From the NCBI RefSeq assembly GCF_030645195.1, contig NZ_JAUSLW010000007.1, positions 1 through 51,009 of the forward strand: a stretch of 51,009 nt of DNA, read 5' to 3'. The translations under genes were made by a program, and so were the position numbers. This DNA is from Phenylobacterium sp. Its GTDB lineage: Bacteria; Pseudomonadota; Alphaproteobacteria; Caulobacterales; Caulobacteraceae. Shown piece by piece: positions 32,854 to 42,028 of this stretch. The notes below the pieces were generated by a model. It ran no database searches and had not been told where the DNA came from. It was given only the letters and a program-made list of their open reading frames with translations. The number at the start of each line of letters is the position of its first letter. Within the stretch, counting starts at the first letter, position 1.

Positions 32854-34236
32854 CTATACGCGCTCCACCACCAGGGGCAGGCCGCCCTTGGGGCGGATGG
32901 CGATGTCGCCGGTGGGTTCGACGGTGTGGCCGGCGGCGGGGCGGAAGCGGAACCGGGCCAGCCAGTGGGAGAGCACCAGCAGGCCTTCGGCCTGGGCGAA
33001 GGCCGCCCCGATGCAGACCCGAGGGCCGGCGCCGAAGGGGATGTACTGGAAGCGATGGTGGCCAGCCTTGGCCTCGGGGTGGAAGTTCTCCGGGTTGAAC
33101 AGCTCCGGCTGGTCCCACAGGGCGCGGTGGCGGTGGACGATCCAGGGCCAGATGGAGATCTGATCGCCCTTGCGGATGGCGTGGCCGCAGAGCTCGTCCG
33201 CCTCCGCCGCCTCGCGGTCGATGCGCAGGGCTGGGGGATAGAGGCGCAGGGTCTCCTCCCAGACCATCTTCAGATAGGGCAGGCGGGCCAGGATCTCCTC
33301 CGGGGTTCCGCCAGCGTCCCAGGCCTCGCGGGCCTCCTCGCCGGCCCAGTCCTGGGCCTGGCGGTCGCGGCTGAGCAGGTAGAGCGCCCAGGTCAGGCCG
33401 TTGGCGGTGGTCTCGTGGCCGGCGCCCAGGAAGGTGACGGCGTTGTCCAGCGCCAGCTTGGCGGCCTCCTTCGGCGGGTGGCTCTGGGCGAAGGCGGCGA
33501 TCACCCGGGTCATGAAGTCCTGGGGCGGGGTGGGATCGGCTTGGCGCCGGGCGATGAACGCCGCTAGCCGGCCGATGATGAAGCGCCGGCCGGCGGCGCC
33601 GCGCCACTGGACGGGGTTCTGGTCCAGCCAGGGCGCGCCGAGCACCACGCCCAGCCGATACTGGCCGGTGGCGGCCATCACCGCGGCGATGTGGTCGGCC
33701 GACTCCTCCACCGAGAGGCCGGCCTCGGAGGAGAAGAGGGTGGCGTTGATGATCTCGAAGGTGGTGCGCAGGCACTCGGCGGCCACGTCGATGACGTCGC
33801 TGTCGGCTGTCGCCCAGCGGTCGGCGGTCCGGGCGGCGACCTCCCCGAAGATCGGGGTGAACTCGGTGACCATGGCTGGCGTGAAGACCGGGGCCATCAT
33901 CCGGCGCTGCTCGCGCCAGGTCTCGCCCTCGGTGGTGAGCAGGCTCTCGCCCATGGCCGGGGCCAGCATCTTCTTGACGATGCCGGGCTTGGGATAGGCG
34001 CCGACCTTGTCCAGCAGGACCCGCTTGATGGCGTCGGGGTCGCTGATGAAGTGGTAGCGCAGGTTGAAGACGCGGCGGGCGTGGTGGTGGTGCTCGAAGG
34101 CCTCCTTCGGCCAGCCGTTCAGGGGGTTCTGGGCCGCCTTGTCGACAAAGATCCGCCAGGTGGGCGCCCAGTCCTCCGGTTGTTCGGGCGCGGCGGGTCG
34201 GAAGGGCGCGGGGCCCAGGATGGCGGTGTCGGTCAT
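32854..34236 (-). CDS. Cytochrome P450
   Basis: A 460-residue haem monooxygenase starting at the ATG at 34236, preceded by GAGGGG. It has the I-helix GAGHETTANGLTW, the ExxR motif in EETLRLYPP, and the haem-binding loop FGAGPRVCIGAAFAQ with the axial Cys near residue 408. No N-terminal membrane anchor, so it is a soluble enzyme needing separate redox partners, none of which is encoded here. The substrate is not predictable from the sequence. The gene is divergent from a LysR regulator. Confidence 0.93.
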   Translation of the reverse strand: MTDTAILGPAPFRPAAPEQPEDWAPTWRIFVDKAAQNPLNGWPKEAFEHHHHARRVFNLRYHFISDPDAIKRVLLDKVGAYPKPGIVKKMLAPAMGESLLTTEGETWREQRRMMAPVFTPAMVTEFTPIFGEVAARTADRWATADSDVIDVAAECLRTTFEIINATLFSSEAGLSVEESADHIAAVMAATGQYRLGVVLGAPWLDQNPVQWRGAAGRRFIIGRLAAFIARRQADPTPPQDFMTRVIAAFAQSHPPKEAAKLALDNAVTFLGAGHETTANGLTWALYLLSRDRQAQDWAGEEAREAWDAGGTPEEILARLPYLKMVWEETLRLYPPALRIDREAAEADELCGHAIRKGDQISIWPWIVHRHRALWDQPELFNPENFHPEAKAGHHRFQYIPFGAGPRVCIGAAFAQAEGLLVLSHWLARFRFRPAAGHTVEPTGDIAIRPKGGLPLVVERV

Positions 34237-34299
34237 GACCAATCCCCTCGGTCGCGAGCTCGTTGGCTCGCGCGGAGGATGTGGAATTTGATGCAGCGC

Positions 34300-34323
34300 A
34301 ACAAACGATATAACGGTGTTGTT
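34300..34323. promoter_or_regulatory. Candidate LysR operator between P450 and regulator
   Basis: The 116-base divergent gap contains an imperfect dyad, AACAA at 34300-34304 and TTGTT at 34319-34323, in an AT-rich patch (ACAAACGATATAACGGTG). LysR-type regulators commonly bind such sites between their own gene and a divergent target. Only five bases per arm are perfectly matched. Confidence 0.35.
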
Positions 34324-34352
34324 CTTGTGACTTCACCTCACATGAGACGGCG

Positions 34353-35243
34353 ATGACCAAGCGTTCGCTTCCGCCCCTGACCGCCCTGCGCGCCTTCGAG
34401 GCCTTCGCGCGGCTGGGGCGAATGACCACGGCGGCCGACGAGCTCTGCGTCACCCACGGGGCGGTCAGCCGGCAGATCCGCAGCCTGGAGCTCAGCGTGG
34501 GCCTGCCGCTCACTGAGGGGCCGCGGCACCGGCTGAAGCTGACCGACGCCGGCGAGCGGCTGGCGGCCTCGCTGTCGGGGGCATTCGACCGGGTGGAGCG
34601 AACGCTCGCCGACCTGAGGTCGGCGGACGCTGCCGAGCTGCATCTGTCCTGCCTGGGCACCTTCGCCATGCGCTGGCTGATCCCCCGCCTGGGCACCTTC
34701 CACGACCAGCATCCGGGCCTGCGGGTGCGGGTGACCGAGAGCTTCGCCCCGGCCGATTTCGCCCGCGAGCGCTATGACGCCGCCATCCGGCTGACCGAAC
34801 ACGTGCCGGCGCATGGCGGGGAGGCGATCGCCTTCCTGGACAACTTCCATGGCCCCGTCGCCGCGCCGCAACTGGTGAACGGGAGGCCGGGGGTGAAGGC
34901 CTTCGCCGGCCTGCCGCGGCTGCACACCCGGCCGCACCTGCAGGCCTGGGCGGAGTGGGAGCGCCACACGGGTCTCTCTCTGCCCGAGGCGCCGCAGAAC
35001 CGCGAGTTCGAGCACCTGTTCTACATGCTCGAGGCGGCGGTGGCGGGGCTGGGGGTGGGCCTGAGCCCCTTCGTCTATGTGGCCGCCGACATCGAGGCCG
35101 GGCGGCTGGCGGCGCCGGTGGGGTTCGTGCGCACGCCGGCCCAGTTCTACCTGATCCTGCCGCCTGGGCCGGCCAAGCCCGCCGCCGCGGCGTTCCGCGA
35201 CTGGCTGCTGGACGAGGCCGGCAGCGTCCCTGTTCCTAGTTAA
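34353..35243 (+). CDS. LysR-family transcriptional regulator
   Basis: A 296-residue GcvA-like LysR regulator. The N-terminal helix-turn-helix is in LTALRAFEAFARLGRMTTAADELCVTHGAVSRQIRSLE, and the effector domain follows from about residue 90 (LHLSCLGTFAMRWLIPRLGTFHDQHPGLRVRVTES). Effector unknown. It is placed to control the divergent P450 gene and itself. Its last eight bases overlap the end of the convergent tadC gene. Confidence 0.93.
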   Translation: MTKRSLPPLTALRAFEAFARLGRMTTAADELCVTHGAVSRQIRSLELSVGLPLTEGPRHRLKLTDAGERLAASLSGAFDRVERTLADLRSADAAELHLSCLGTFAMRWLIPRLGTFHDQHPGLRVRVTESFAPADFARERYDAAIRLTEHVPAHGGEAIAFLDNFHGPVAAPQLVNGRPGVKAFAGLPRLHTRPHLQAWAEWERHTGLSLPEAPQNREFEHLFYMLEAAVAGLGVGLSPFVYVAADIEAGRLAAPVGFVRTPAQFYLILPPGPAKPAAAAFRDWLLDEAGSVPVPS

Positions 35244-36165
35244 ACACGTGCATCAGCCGGAAGGCGGCCGGCAGCAGCAGGACGCCCAGCAGGCAGGGGA
35301 AGATGAACAGGATGAGGGGGACGGTGAGCTTGACCGGCAGGGCGAGGGCCTTTTCCTCGGCCCGCAGCATCCGCTTCTGGCGCATGTCCTGGGAGAAGAC
35401 CGAGAGGGTCTCCCCCAGGCTGGTGCCCATGTCCTCGGCCTGGCGCAGCATGGTGGCGAAGGATCGGGCGTCGTCTATGCCCAGTCGGTCGGCGAAGGCG
35501 GTCCAGGCCTCCTTGCGCGACTTGCCGGCCCGCAGCTCCAGGGTCAGCATCCGCAGGTGGACGGTCAGGCGCGGATAGCGGCGGGCCAGCTCGTCGGTGA
35601 CCCGGCCGACGGCGGCGTCCAGGGACAGGCCCGCCTCCACCGAGGCCACCAGCAGGTCCAGCAGGTCGGGGAAGCCGTCGGCATATTCCCGCTCGCGGTC
35701 CTTCTGGCGCGCAGACAGCACCTGGTCGGGGCCCAGCAGGGCCAGCAGGGCCAGGACAGCGGCCAGCAGGACGGGGGCCATGCCGCGGCCCGGCTGCAGG
35801 GCGAAGGGCAGGAGGACGATGGTGCCCAGCGTCGCCAGGGCCAGGGCCGCGGCCCGCGCGCCCAGATAGTAGATCGGCGCCTCGCGGCCGAAGAAGCCGG
35901 CGCGGACCAGGCGCATGCGGACATCGGAGACCTTGGAGGGGTCGCGCACGGCGGCCTGTTGGCCCAGGCGGCGCACGCTGGCGGTCACCTGGCCAAGGAT
36001 GCGGACCTCGCCGCGGGACTCGACGGTGGGAATGGCCGGGTCCTGGAAGCGGGCCTTGCGCAGGGAGCGGACGCGCAGCTCGCCGGCGGCCAGGACGCCG
36101 CCGCCCAGCAGGCCGCCGGCCACCATGGCCATGCCGAACCATAGGATCAGGGTCTGGAGGTCCAT
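35236..36165 (-). CDS. tadC: Tad secretion inner-membrane protein TadC
   Basis: Platform protein of the Tad/Flp pilus secretion system. The 309-residue protein has a T2SSF domain (DLLVASVEAGLSLDAAVGRVTDEL and LRMLTLELRAGKSRKEAW) with membrane segments near the N-terminus, the middle and the end. It corresponds to CpaH in Caulobacter. The last gene of the reverse operon, four bases after tadB. Confidence 0.9.
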   Translation of the reverse strand: MDLQTLILWFGMAMVAGGLLGGGVLAAGELRVRSLRKARFQDPAIPTVESRGEVRILGQVTASVRRLGQQAAVRDPSKVSDVRMRLVRAGFFGREAPIYYLGARAAALALATLGTIVLLPFALQPGRGMAPVLLAAVLALLALLGPDQVLSARQKDREREYADGFPDLLDLLVASVEAGLSLDAAVGRVTDELARRYPRLTVHLRMLTLELRAGKSRKEAWTAFADRLGIDDARSFATMLRQAEDMGTSLGETLSVFSQDMRQKRMLRAEEKALALPVKLTVPLILFIFPCLLGVLLLPAAFRLMHVFN

Positions 36166-36169
36166 GGGC

Positions 36170-37129
36170 TCAGATCCGCATGTCGACCATGCGGCGCATG
36201 ATCAGGTTGCCGATGGCCACCCAGATGAACATCGCCAGCAGGCCGGTCTGGATGAAGGGTTCGCCGATCACCTCGCCGTAGAAGTCCGGCGACATGAGGC
36301 TGATGGCGCCGCCGGCGATGAAGGGGGCGGCGGTGAGGATGATGGCCGAGATCCGGCCCTCGGCGGAGGCCGCCTTGATCTTCAGGCGCATGCGGTGGCG
36401 CTCGCGCACGGTGGCCGCGTTGAGCTTCAGCAGGCCGGTCAGGTTGCCGCCGGCCCGCTCCTGCAGGCGCACGGTGGCGGCGAAGAGGTCGACGTCGGGG
36501 TGCTGGCAGCGTTGGGACATGCGGCCGATGGCCTGTTCCAGGGTGGCGCCATAGGCGATCTCGTCGGCGGCCATGCCGAATTCCGAGCCGATCGGGTCGG
36601 CCATCTCGCGGCCGACCAGCTGGATGGCGGTGGGGACCGGGTGACCGGCCTCCAGGCTGCGGACGATGATCTCCAGGCCCTGGGGGAGCTGGTGGCCCAG
36701 GGCCTTGGACCGGCGGGCGGCCATGAACTTCAGGAAGAAGATGGGTCCGGCGCCGCCCACCAGCAGCGCGCCCACCGGCGCCATCAGCAGGCTGTGGCTG
36801 ACCACGACGATCAGGATCGCGCCCACCACAGCCGCGGCGATCACGGCCATCAACCACTTCCTGGGGTCATAGGGCACGCCGGAGCGGACGATCAGCTCGG
36901 CCAGCCATTTCACCCCGGCCCGCAGGTCGCCGGCGGCGGTGAGGCCCCGCTGCTTGCGCAGTTCCACCACCAGCTCCTGGATGCCGCCGATGCGCTCGGA
37001 GACCTTGAGCCTCTGGTTGACCTTGCGCTTGACCTTGGCGGTGCTGAGCAGGCCGAAGGCGGCCTGGCAGGCGGCGAAGACCGCGGCGAAGACCAGGACC
37101 AGATAGGCGCTGGAGGCGTCGAAACTCAT
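36170..37129 (-). CDS. tadB: Tad secretion inner-membrane protein TadB
   Basis: Paralogous platform protein partnering TadC. The 319-residue protein has three to four membrane segments and the T2SSF core LPQGLEIIVRSLEAGHPVPTAI and ATVRLQERAGGNLTGLLKLNAATVRERHRM. It corresponds to CpaG in Caulobacter. The start overlaps the cpaF stop by four bases. Confidence 0.9.
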   Translation of the reverse strand: MSFDASSAYLVLVFAAVFAACQAAFGLLSTAKVKRKVNQRLKVSERIGGIQELVVELRKQRGLTAAGDLRAGVKWLAELIVRSGVPYDPRKWLMAVIAAAVVGAILIVVVSHSLLMAPVGALLVGGAGPIFFLKFMAARRSKALGHQLPQGLEIIVRSLEAGHPVPTAIQLVGREMADPIGSEFGMAADEIAYGATLEQAIGRMSQRCQHPDVDLFAATVRLQERAGGNLTGLLKLNAATVRERHRMRLKIKAASAEGRISAIILTAAPFIAGGAISLMSPDFYGEVIGEPFIQTGLLAMFIWVAIGNLIMRRMVDMRI

Positions 37130-38532
37130 CCCAGCACCCGCGAGGGATCGAAGTTGGCGGTGTCGTAGGCGATGCCGCGCCGGGTCATCTCGTCCAGGCA
37201 GCGGGCGCGCAGGCCGCTGGCGCGGAACTCGCCATGCACGGCGCCGTCGGCCGAGGTGTGCAGGCGGTTGAAGAAGAAGATCTCCTGCATCTGCACCACC
37301 TGGCCCTCCATGCCGGTGATCTCGGTGACGCTCATCAGCTTCCGCTTGCCGTCCGACAGACGCATGATCTGGATGATCAGGCCCACCGCCGACGCGATCT
37401 GGCCGCGCACCGCCTCGGGACTGATGTTCATGCCCGACATCGCCACCATCTGCTCCAGGCGGGTGATGGCGTCACGGGGGGTGTTGGCGTGGATGGTGGC
37501 CATGGAGCCTTCGTGGCCGGTGTTCATGGCCTGGAGCATGTCGAAGGCTTCCTCGCCCCGGACTTCCCCCAGGATCACCCGGTCGGGACGCATCCGCAGG
37601 GCGTTCTTCACCAGCTCCCGCTGCCGGATCTCACCCTTGCCCTCGATATTGGGGGGGCGGGTCTCCAGGCGCACGATGTGCGGCTGCTGCATCTGGAGCT
37701 CGGCGGCGTCCTCGATGGTGATCAGCCGTTCCTTGTGGCTGATGGCCGCCGACAGTGCGTTGAGCAGGGTGGTCTTGCCCGAGCCGGTGCCGCCAGAGAT
37801 GACGGTGGAGACCCGGGCCTTGATGGCGCCGTGCAGGAAGTCGGCGACGCACTGGGGCATGGCCCCCACGTCCACCAGCTTTTCCAGGGTGTAGGGCTTC
37901 TTCGAGAACTTGCGGATCGAGACGCAGGCCCCGTCGATGGCGATGGGGGCGATGGCGGCGTTGACCCGGCTGCCGTCGGGCAGGCGGGCGTCCACCATGG
38001 GCTGGCTCTCGTCGATCCGGCGGCCGACCCCGGCGACGATGCGATTGACGATGCGCAGCAGGTGATCGTTGTCGCGGAAGCGGACGGCGGTGGGCTCCAG
38101 CTCGCCGCGCCGCTCGACATAGACCTGGAAGGGACCGTTGATCAGGATGTCATTGATGCTGTCATCCTTGAGCAGGGGCTCAAGGGGACCCAGGCCCATC
38201 ATCTCGTCATAGACCGACGATCCCAGCTCCTCGAGTTCGGCGGTGTTGAGCACCAGACGCTCGGCGCGGGCGAAGTCGCCGATCAGGGCCATGACCTGGC
38301 GACGGATCTCCTTTTCGCCAACCTTCTCAAGTTTGGAGAGATCAAGTTCTTCAATGAGTTGCGCGTGAAGTTTGAGCTTGATGTCGAGCATCTGGCTCTC
38401 GGCCAGCGCCGTGGAGGCGGCAGACGCCGCGGCGGTGGCGGCGGCCACGTGCTCCGGGGTCGGCGCAGGCGCGGGCGCCTCGGTCTCGACGACTTCGAGG
38501 ACGACCGGCTTGGCGGGGCTGAAGCGTCCCAT
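37126..38532 (-). CDS. cpaF: Tad pilus assembly ATPase CpaF/TadA
   Basis: Hexameric secretion ATPase powering pilin extension and retraction. The 468-residue protein has Walker A in [16 protein letters not shown], the Asp and His boxes ([50 protein letters not shown]), and a helical N-terminal domain. Its start and the cpaE stop share one base. Confidence 0.96.
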   Translation of the reverse strand: MGRFSPAKPVVLEVVETEAPAPAPTPEHVAAATAAASAASTALAESQMLDIKLKLHAQLIEELDLSKLEKVGEKEIRRQVMALIGDFARAERLVLNTAELEELGSSVYDEMMGLGPLEPLLKDDSINDILINGPFQVYVERRGELEPTAVRFRDNDHLLRIVNRIVAGVGRRIDESQPMVDARLPDGSRVNAAIAPIAIDGACVSIRKFSKKPYTLEKLVDVGAMPQCVADFLHGAIKARVSTVISGGTGSGKTTLLNALSAAISHKERLITIEDAAELQMQQPHIVRLETRPPNIEGKGEIRQRELVKNALRMRPDRVILGEVRGEEAFDMLQAMNTGHEGSMATIHANTPRDAITRLEQMVAMSGMNISPEAVRGQIASAVGLIIQIMRLSDGKRKLMSVTEITGMEGQVVQMQEIFFFNRLHTSADGAVHGEFRASGLRARCLDEMTRRGIAYDTANFDPSRVLG

Positions 38533-39716
38533 CAGGCGGCCCGCGAGGCGGCGGCCGGGACGGCCAGGGGCGCGCGGCGGCCGCGCTCGGCCAGCAGACG
38601 GTCCACCAGACCCCCGACGTCGCGCACGATCTTGGACTTGGGCCGGTGCTGGGCGATGGCCCCGCCCAGATTGACGGAGGCCGCGGCGGCCTCCCAGTCC
38701 GAGGAAATGGCGCCGTCGGCCTTGCGCTGCAGGGCCTTTTCCGCCTCGGCGGTGGAGGGGGCGGGGCCGAACATGCGGGCGGCCAGGCGATTGAGCACGA
38801 TGCGCGGCCGCAGGGACGCGGCGGCCTCCACCTCGTCGGAGAGGGCGCGGGCGGCCAGCAGGGCGGGCACGGTCAGTTCGGAGACCACCAGCACCTCGTC
38901 GGAGCCGGAGAGCGCCTCCAGGGTCCAGCCGTGACGGTGACGGGGCATGTCGAGGACCACGTGGTCATAGGAGTCGCAGGCGATCTCCAGGATGCGCAAC
39001 ACCGCCTCGCGCGAGATGGCGGCGAAGGCGGTGGGATCGCGGGGACAGGCCAGCAGGTCCAGGCCCTTGCTCACCGGGCTGGCGAAGGCGGCCAGCAGGG
39101 CGGCGTCCATTCGCTCGGCGGCGGGGCCGAATTGGGCCAGGCCCATGGCGGGCGAGGCGCCGAGATAGGCGGCGCAGGCGCCGTCGGCCAGGTGCAGGTC
39201 GATGAGGCAGACGCTGGAGTCCCGCGGCGACTTGGCGGCCAGGGCGCTGGCGATCTCGATGGAGAGCATGGTGGCCCCGGCGCCGCCCACGGCGCCCAGC
39301 ACCGTCCAGCAGCGGGAGGCGTGGCCAGGCGCGGCCGGCGCCTGGGCGGCGGCCTGGTCCAGCAGGCTGTAGATGGCGTTCTGGAGCTGTTCGTTGGTGT
39401 AGGGCGCCTCCACCACGTCGGCGTGGGGCAGGCGCATCAGGGCGCGGACCAGGCCCACCGGCAGGTGGCCGCCGAGGAACAGGGTCGGGGGCAGGTCGGT
39501 GACGCCCGCGAGCGTCGCCACCGCCGCGGCCAGGGCGGCCGGCTCGGCGCTGTCGGCGTCGATGAGGATCAGGTCGGTCATGCCCGGCCGCAGGTCGGCG
39601 AGCCGGTCGAGGCTCGCAACCTCCATGGCGGCCCCGAACAGGGGGCCGCGCGACAGGGGGGCGAGACTGTCGCCGATGGCCAGGACCCTGCGGCCCAGAA
39701 GGCTCCAGTTGCTCAT
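38532..39716 (-). CDS. cpaE: Pilus localisation ATPase CpaE/TadZ
   Basis: ParA/MinD-like protein that positions the Tad system, often at the cell pole. The 394-residue protein has an N-terminal atypical receiver-like domain (to about residue 125) and a C-terminal ATPase-like domain. The Walker A region reads AVGGAGATMLSIEIAS, with Ala and Met where MinD-type ATPases keep Lys and Thr, so ATP hydrolysis may be impaired. It is between cpaC and cpaF, where cpaD would precede it in Caulobacter. Confidence 0.88.
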   Translation of the reverse strand: MSNWSLLGRRVLAIGDSLAPLSRGPLFGAAMEVASLDRLADLRPGMTDLILIDADSAEPAALAAAVATLAGVTDLPPTLFLGGHLPVGLVRALMRLPHADVVEAPYTNEQLQNAIYSLLDQAAAQAPAAPGHASRCWTVLGAVGGAGATMLSIEIASALAAKSPRDSSVCLIDLHLADGACAAYLGASPAMGLAQFGPAAERMDAALLAAFASPVSKGLDLLACPRDPTAFAAISREAVLRILEIACDSYDHVVLDMPRHRHGWTLEALSGSDEVLVVSELTVPALLAARALSDEVEAAASLRPRIVLNRLAARMFGPAPSTAEAEKALQRKADGAISSDWEAAAASVNLGGAIAQHRPKSKIVRDVGGLVDRLLAERGRRAPLAVPAAASRAA

Positions 39717-41038
39717 GAGGGCGATCCGCTCTTGGTGCGGCCATCGATCTTGGACAGCGGCTTGTCGAGGGACAGGCCGTTGAGGATCAGGTCGATGGCG
39801 GTGGCCTCGTTGCCGGCCAGAACCGCGGGGTCGGCCTTGTAGTCGTCGGCGCCGGCCATGCGGGGGGTGACGATGATCACCAATTCAGTCTCGGCCTTCT
39901 TCCAGCGCGAGGAGCGGAAGAGGGCGCCCAGGACCGGCACCTCGCCGGCGCCGGGCAGCTGGCGGACGGAGTTGGAATAGTCCTGCTGGAACAGGCCGGC
40001 GATGGCGAAGCTCTCGCCGGAGCGCAGCTCCACGGTGGTGTTGGCGCGGCGCACGATCAGGCTGGGGATCTCGACGCCGTTCAGCTTCAGCGGGGCGCGG
40101 CTGTCGAGCTGGCTGACCTCGGGGGCCACCTGCAGGCGGATCAGGCCGTTGTCCTGAACCGTGGGCTGGAAGTCGAGGGTGACGCCGAAGGGCCGGAATT
40201 CGATGGTGACGGAGTCACGGCCGTTGGGCACCGGGAAGGGGAACTCGCCCCCGGCCAGGAAGCTGGCCTTCTCGCCCGACAGAGCCACCAGGTTGGGCTT
40301 GGCCAGGGTGCGGATCACGCCCTGTTCCTCCAGGGCGCGTAGGACCAGGTCGATGCGCGCGGTCCCGATGGAGCCGCCGATGCTGAGCGCCCCCTGCGGG
40401 CTGGAATTGCCGATCAGGCCCGAGCCGGTCTGCAGGGCGAAGGTGGTGTTGTTGCTGGCGGCGATGTTGAAGCCGATGTCCTTGAGCGAGGACCGGCTGG
40501 CCTCCAGCACGCGGACCTCCAGGATCACCTGCTGGGAGGCTCGCACGGTCAGGGCCGAGGTGACGGAGCCGGGCGCGAACTTTTCGGCCAGGGCCTTGGC
40601 CTTGGCCGCGGCGGCGGTGGTGGAGACGTCGCCGGCCAGAAGCAGCCCCTCACCGAGGTTGCGCACCTCGATCATCTCGCCGGGCAGGGCCGCGGCCAGG
40701 TCGGCCTGGAGGGCGTCGGCGTCATAGCCCACCCGGACGTCCACCACCTCCTGCAGGGTCCCGCCCGCCCCGTAGATCAGCAGGTTGGTGGAGCCGAGCG
40801 CCTTGCCGCGCACATAGAAGCTGCGGTCGGTGGTGGCGACGATCTGGGCGGTCTCGGGCTGGGCCACCACGATCTTGCTGGCGGGCGCATCCAGCCGGAA
40901 GGACGCCGACTTGTTGCGGGGCACGGTGATGACCCGCGAGCGGGCGGCCTCGCTGGAGAACTGTTCGGCGCAGGCGGGAAGCGCGGTGGCGAGGGCCAGG
41001 GTGGCGGCCAGGGCGCCCAGGAGGGAGGAGCGGAGCAT
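39713..41038 (-). CDS. cpaC: Tad outer-membrane secretin CpaC/RcpA
   Basis: Forms the outer-membrane pore for the pilus. The ATG at 41038 gives 441 residues with a signal peptide (LLGALAATLALATALPACAE). There is an N-terminal domain, a BON-like repeat (GLLLAGDVSTTAAAAKAKALAEKF), and the secretin core ending VPVLGALFRSSRWKKAETELVIIVTPR. A much longer in-frame extension upstream is antisense to or shadows cpaB and is not used. Overlaps cpaE by four bases. Confidence 0.93.
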   Translation of the reverse strand: MLRSSLLGALAATLALATALPACAEQFSSEAARSRVITVPRNKSASFRLDAPASKIVVAQPETAQIVATTDRSFYVRGKALGSTNLLIYGAGGTLQEVVDVRVGYDADALQADLAAALPGEMIEVRNLGEGLLLAGDVSTTAAAAKAKALAEKFAPGSVTSALTVRASQQVILEVRVLEASRSSLKDIGFNIAASNNTTFALQTGSGLIGNSSPQGALSIGGSIGTARIDLVLRALEEQGVIRTLAKPNLVALSGEKASFLAGGEFPFPVPNGRDSVTIEFRPFGVTLDFQPTVQDNGLIRLQVAPEVSQLDSRAPLKLNGVEIPSLIVRRANTTVELRSGESFAIAGLFQQDYSNSVRQLPGAGEVPVLGALFRSSRWKKAETELVIIVTPRMAGADDYKADPAVLAGNEATAIDLILNGLSLDKPLSKIDGRTKSGSPS

Positions 41039-41052
41039 TGGGGGGATGTTCC

Positions 41053-41910
41053 TTAGGCCGCGGGCTTGGGGCTGGCGGCCGGGGCGGCGCTGTTTTCGCC
41101 TTCGACGATGGTGATGCGGCCGCCCGAGGGGGCGCCGCCGGACCGGGCGCGTCGGACATGGCTCGGGCCACGCGGGGCGGCCGAGGCGACCTCGGCGACC
41201 GCTTCGACGTCGGAGGAGCCGAGGGGGCGCAGGGCCAGGGAGAGGGTTCCCATCTCCGCGGCGATGGCCAGTTTCTGGGCGTCCTTGACGCTGACCTCCA
41301 GGGTGGTGGTCGACGGCTTCTCGGCCTTGGTGGAGGTCGGGTCGGCGTTGAGGTCGACCCCCAGGACGCGGACGTTCTGCACCACCAGCTGGGACTGCAG
41401 GACCTTGTGCGGGCCGTCGGGGGTGAGGTTGCGCATCATGACGACGTCGACGTGGTCGCCGGGCAGGGCGTGGCCGCCGACGCCGGAGATGTCGGTCACG
41501 CCGATGGCGTAGGCGCGCATGCCGGGCGCGATCTCGGCGGCCACCGAGGGGCGGGCTCCGGGGCCGCTGAGCTTGGCGGGCAGCAGGGGTTCGCGGGCGG
41601 CGATCAGGGTGAGCGCCACCGGGGCGCCGCCGTGATCCTGGGCCAGGACCTGGGCGACGGAGGTGAAGGCGTTGGCCGGCGCGGCGTCGCGGGGCACCTG
41701 GATCAGCTTGAGCTGTCCCGCGTCGAGGCGGGCGCCATAGGCGATGTCCCGGGCGGCCACCACCACGGAGACGGCGTTGGCCATGGGGGAGACCGCGACC
41801 GGGGCGGCCTGGACCTTGCCGGTGTCGGGCAGGGCCACGCGGGCCACGATGATGGCCCCCAGACCCAGGGCGACCGAGGCTCCCAAACTGCCGATGGTAA
41901 CGAGCCGCAT
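41053..41910 (-). CDS. cpaB: Tad pilus assembly protein CpaB/RcpC
   Basis: Envelope protein that works with the secretin. The 285-residue protein has an N-terminal anchor segment (GSLGASVALGLGAIIVARVAL), an SAF domain (VVVAARDIAYGARLDAGQLKL) and the RcpC core (LPGDHVDVVMMRNL), then a Pro/Ala-rich disordered tail. First gene of the operon; its ribosome binding region is CACCAGGGGTGGGGC just upstream of the ATG. Confidence 0.9.
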   Translation of the reverse strand: MRLVTIGSLGASVALGLGAIIVARVALPDTGKVQAAPVAVSPMANAVSVVVAARDIAYGARLDAGQLKLIQVPRDAAPANAFTSVAQVLAQDHGGAPVALTLIAAREPLLPAKLSGPGARPSVAAEIAPGMRAYAIGVTDISGVGGHALPGDHVDVVMMRNLTPDGPHKVLQSQLVVQNVRVLGVDLNADPTSTKAEKPSTTTLEVSVKDAQKLAIAAEMGTLSLALRPLGSSDVEAVAEVASAAPRGPSHVRRARSGGAPSGGRITIVEGENSAAPAASPKPAA

Positions 41911-42028
41911 GCCCCACCCCTGGTGCTAATAGCTTCGAACTGTCAGGGGGTTATGGGTGGGTCCCTCTTGCAATATGGCGAATGAACAGGGTGTGCGATT
42001 ATAAACCCTAATTGGTCGGGTTGCGGTC

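Noticed and set aside
32192..34696. An 834-codon reverse frame spanning the P450 and glycosyltransferase genes
   Set aside because: It runs in another frame of the same strand through real genes, is Pro/Arg/Gly-rich and matches no fold.
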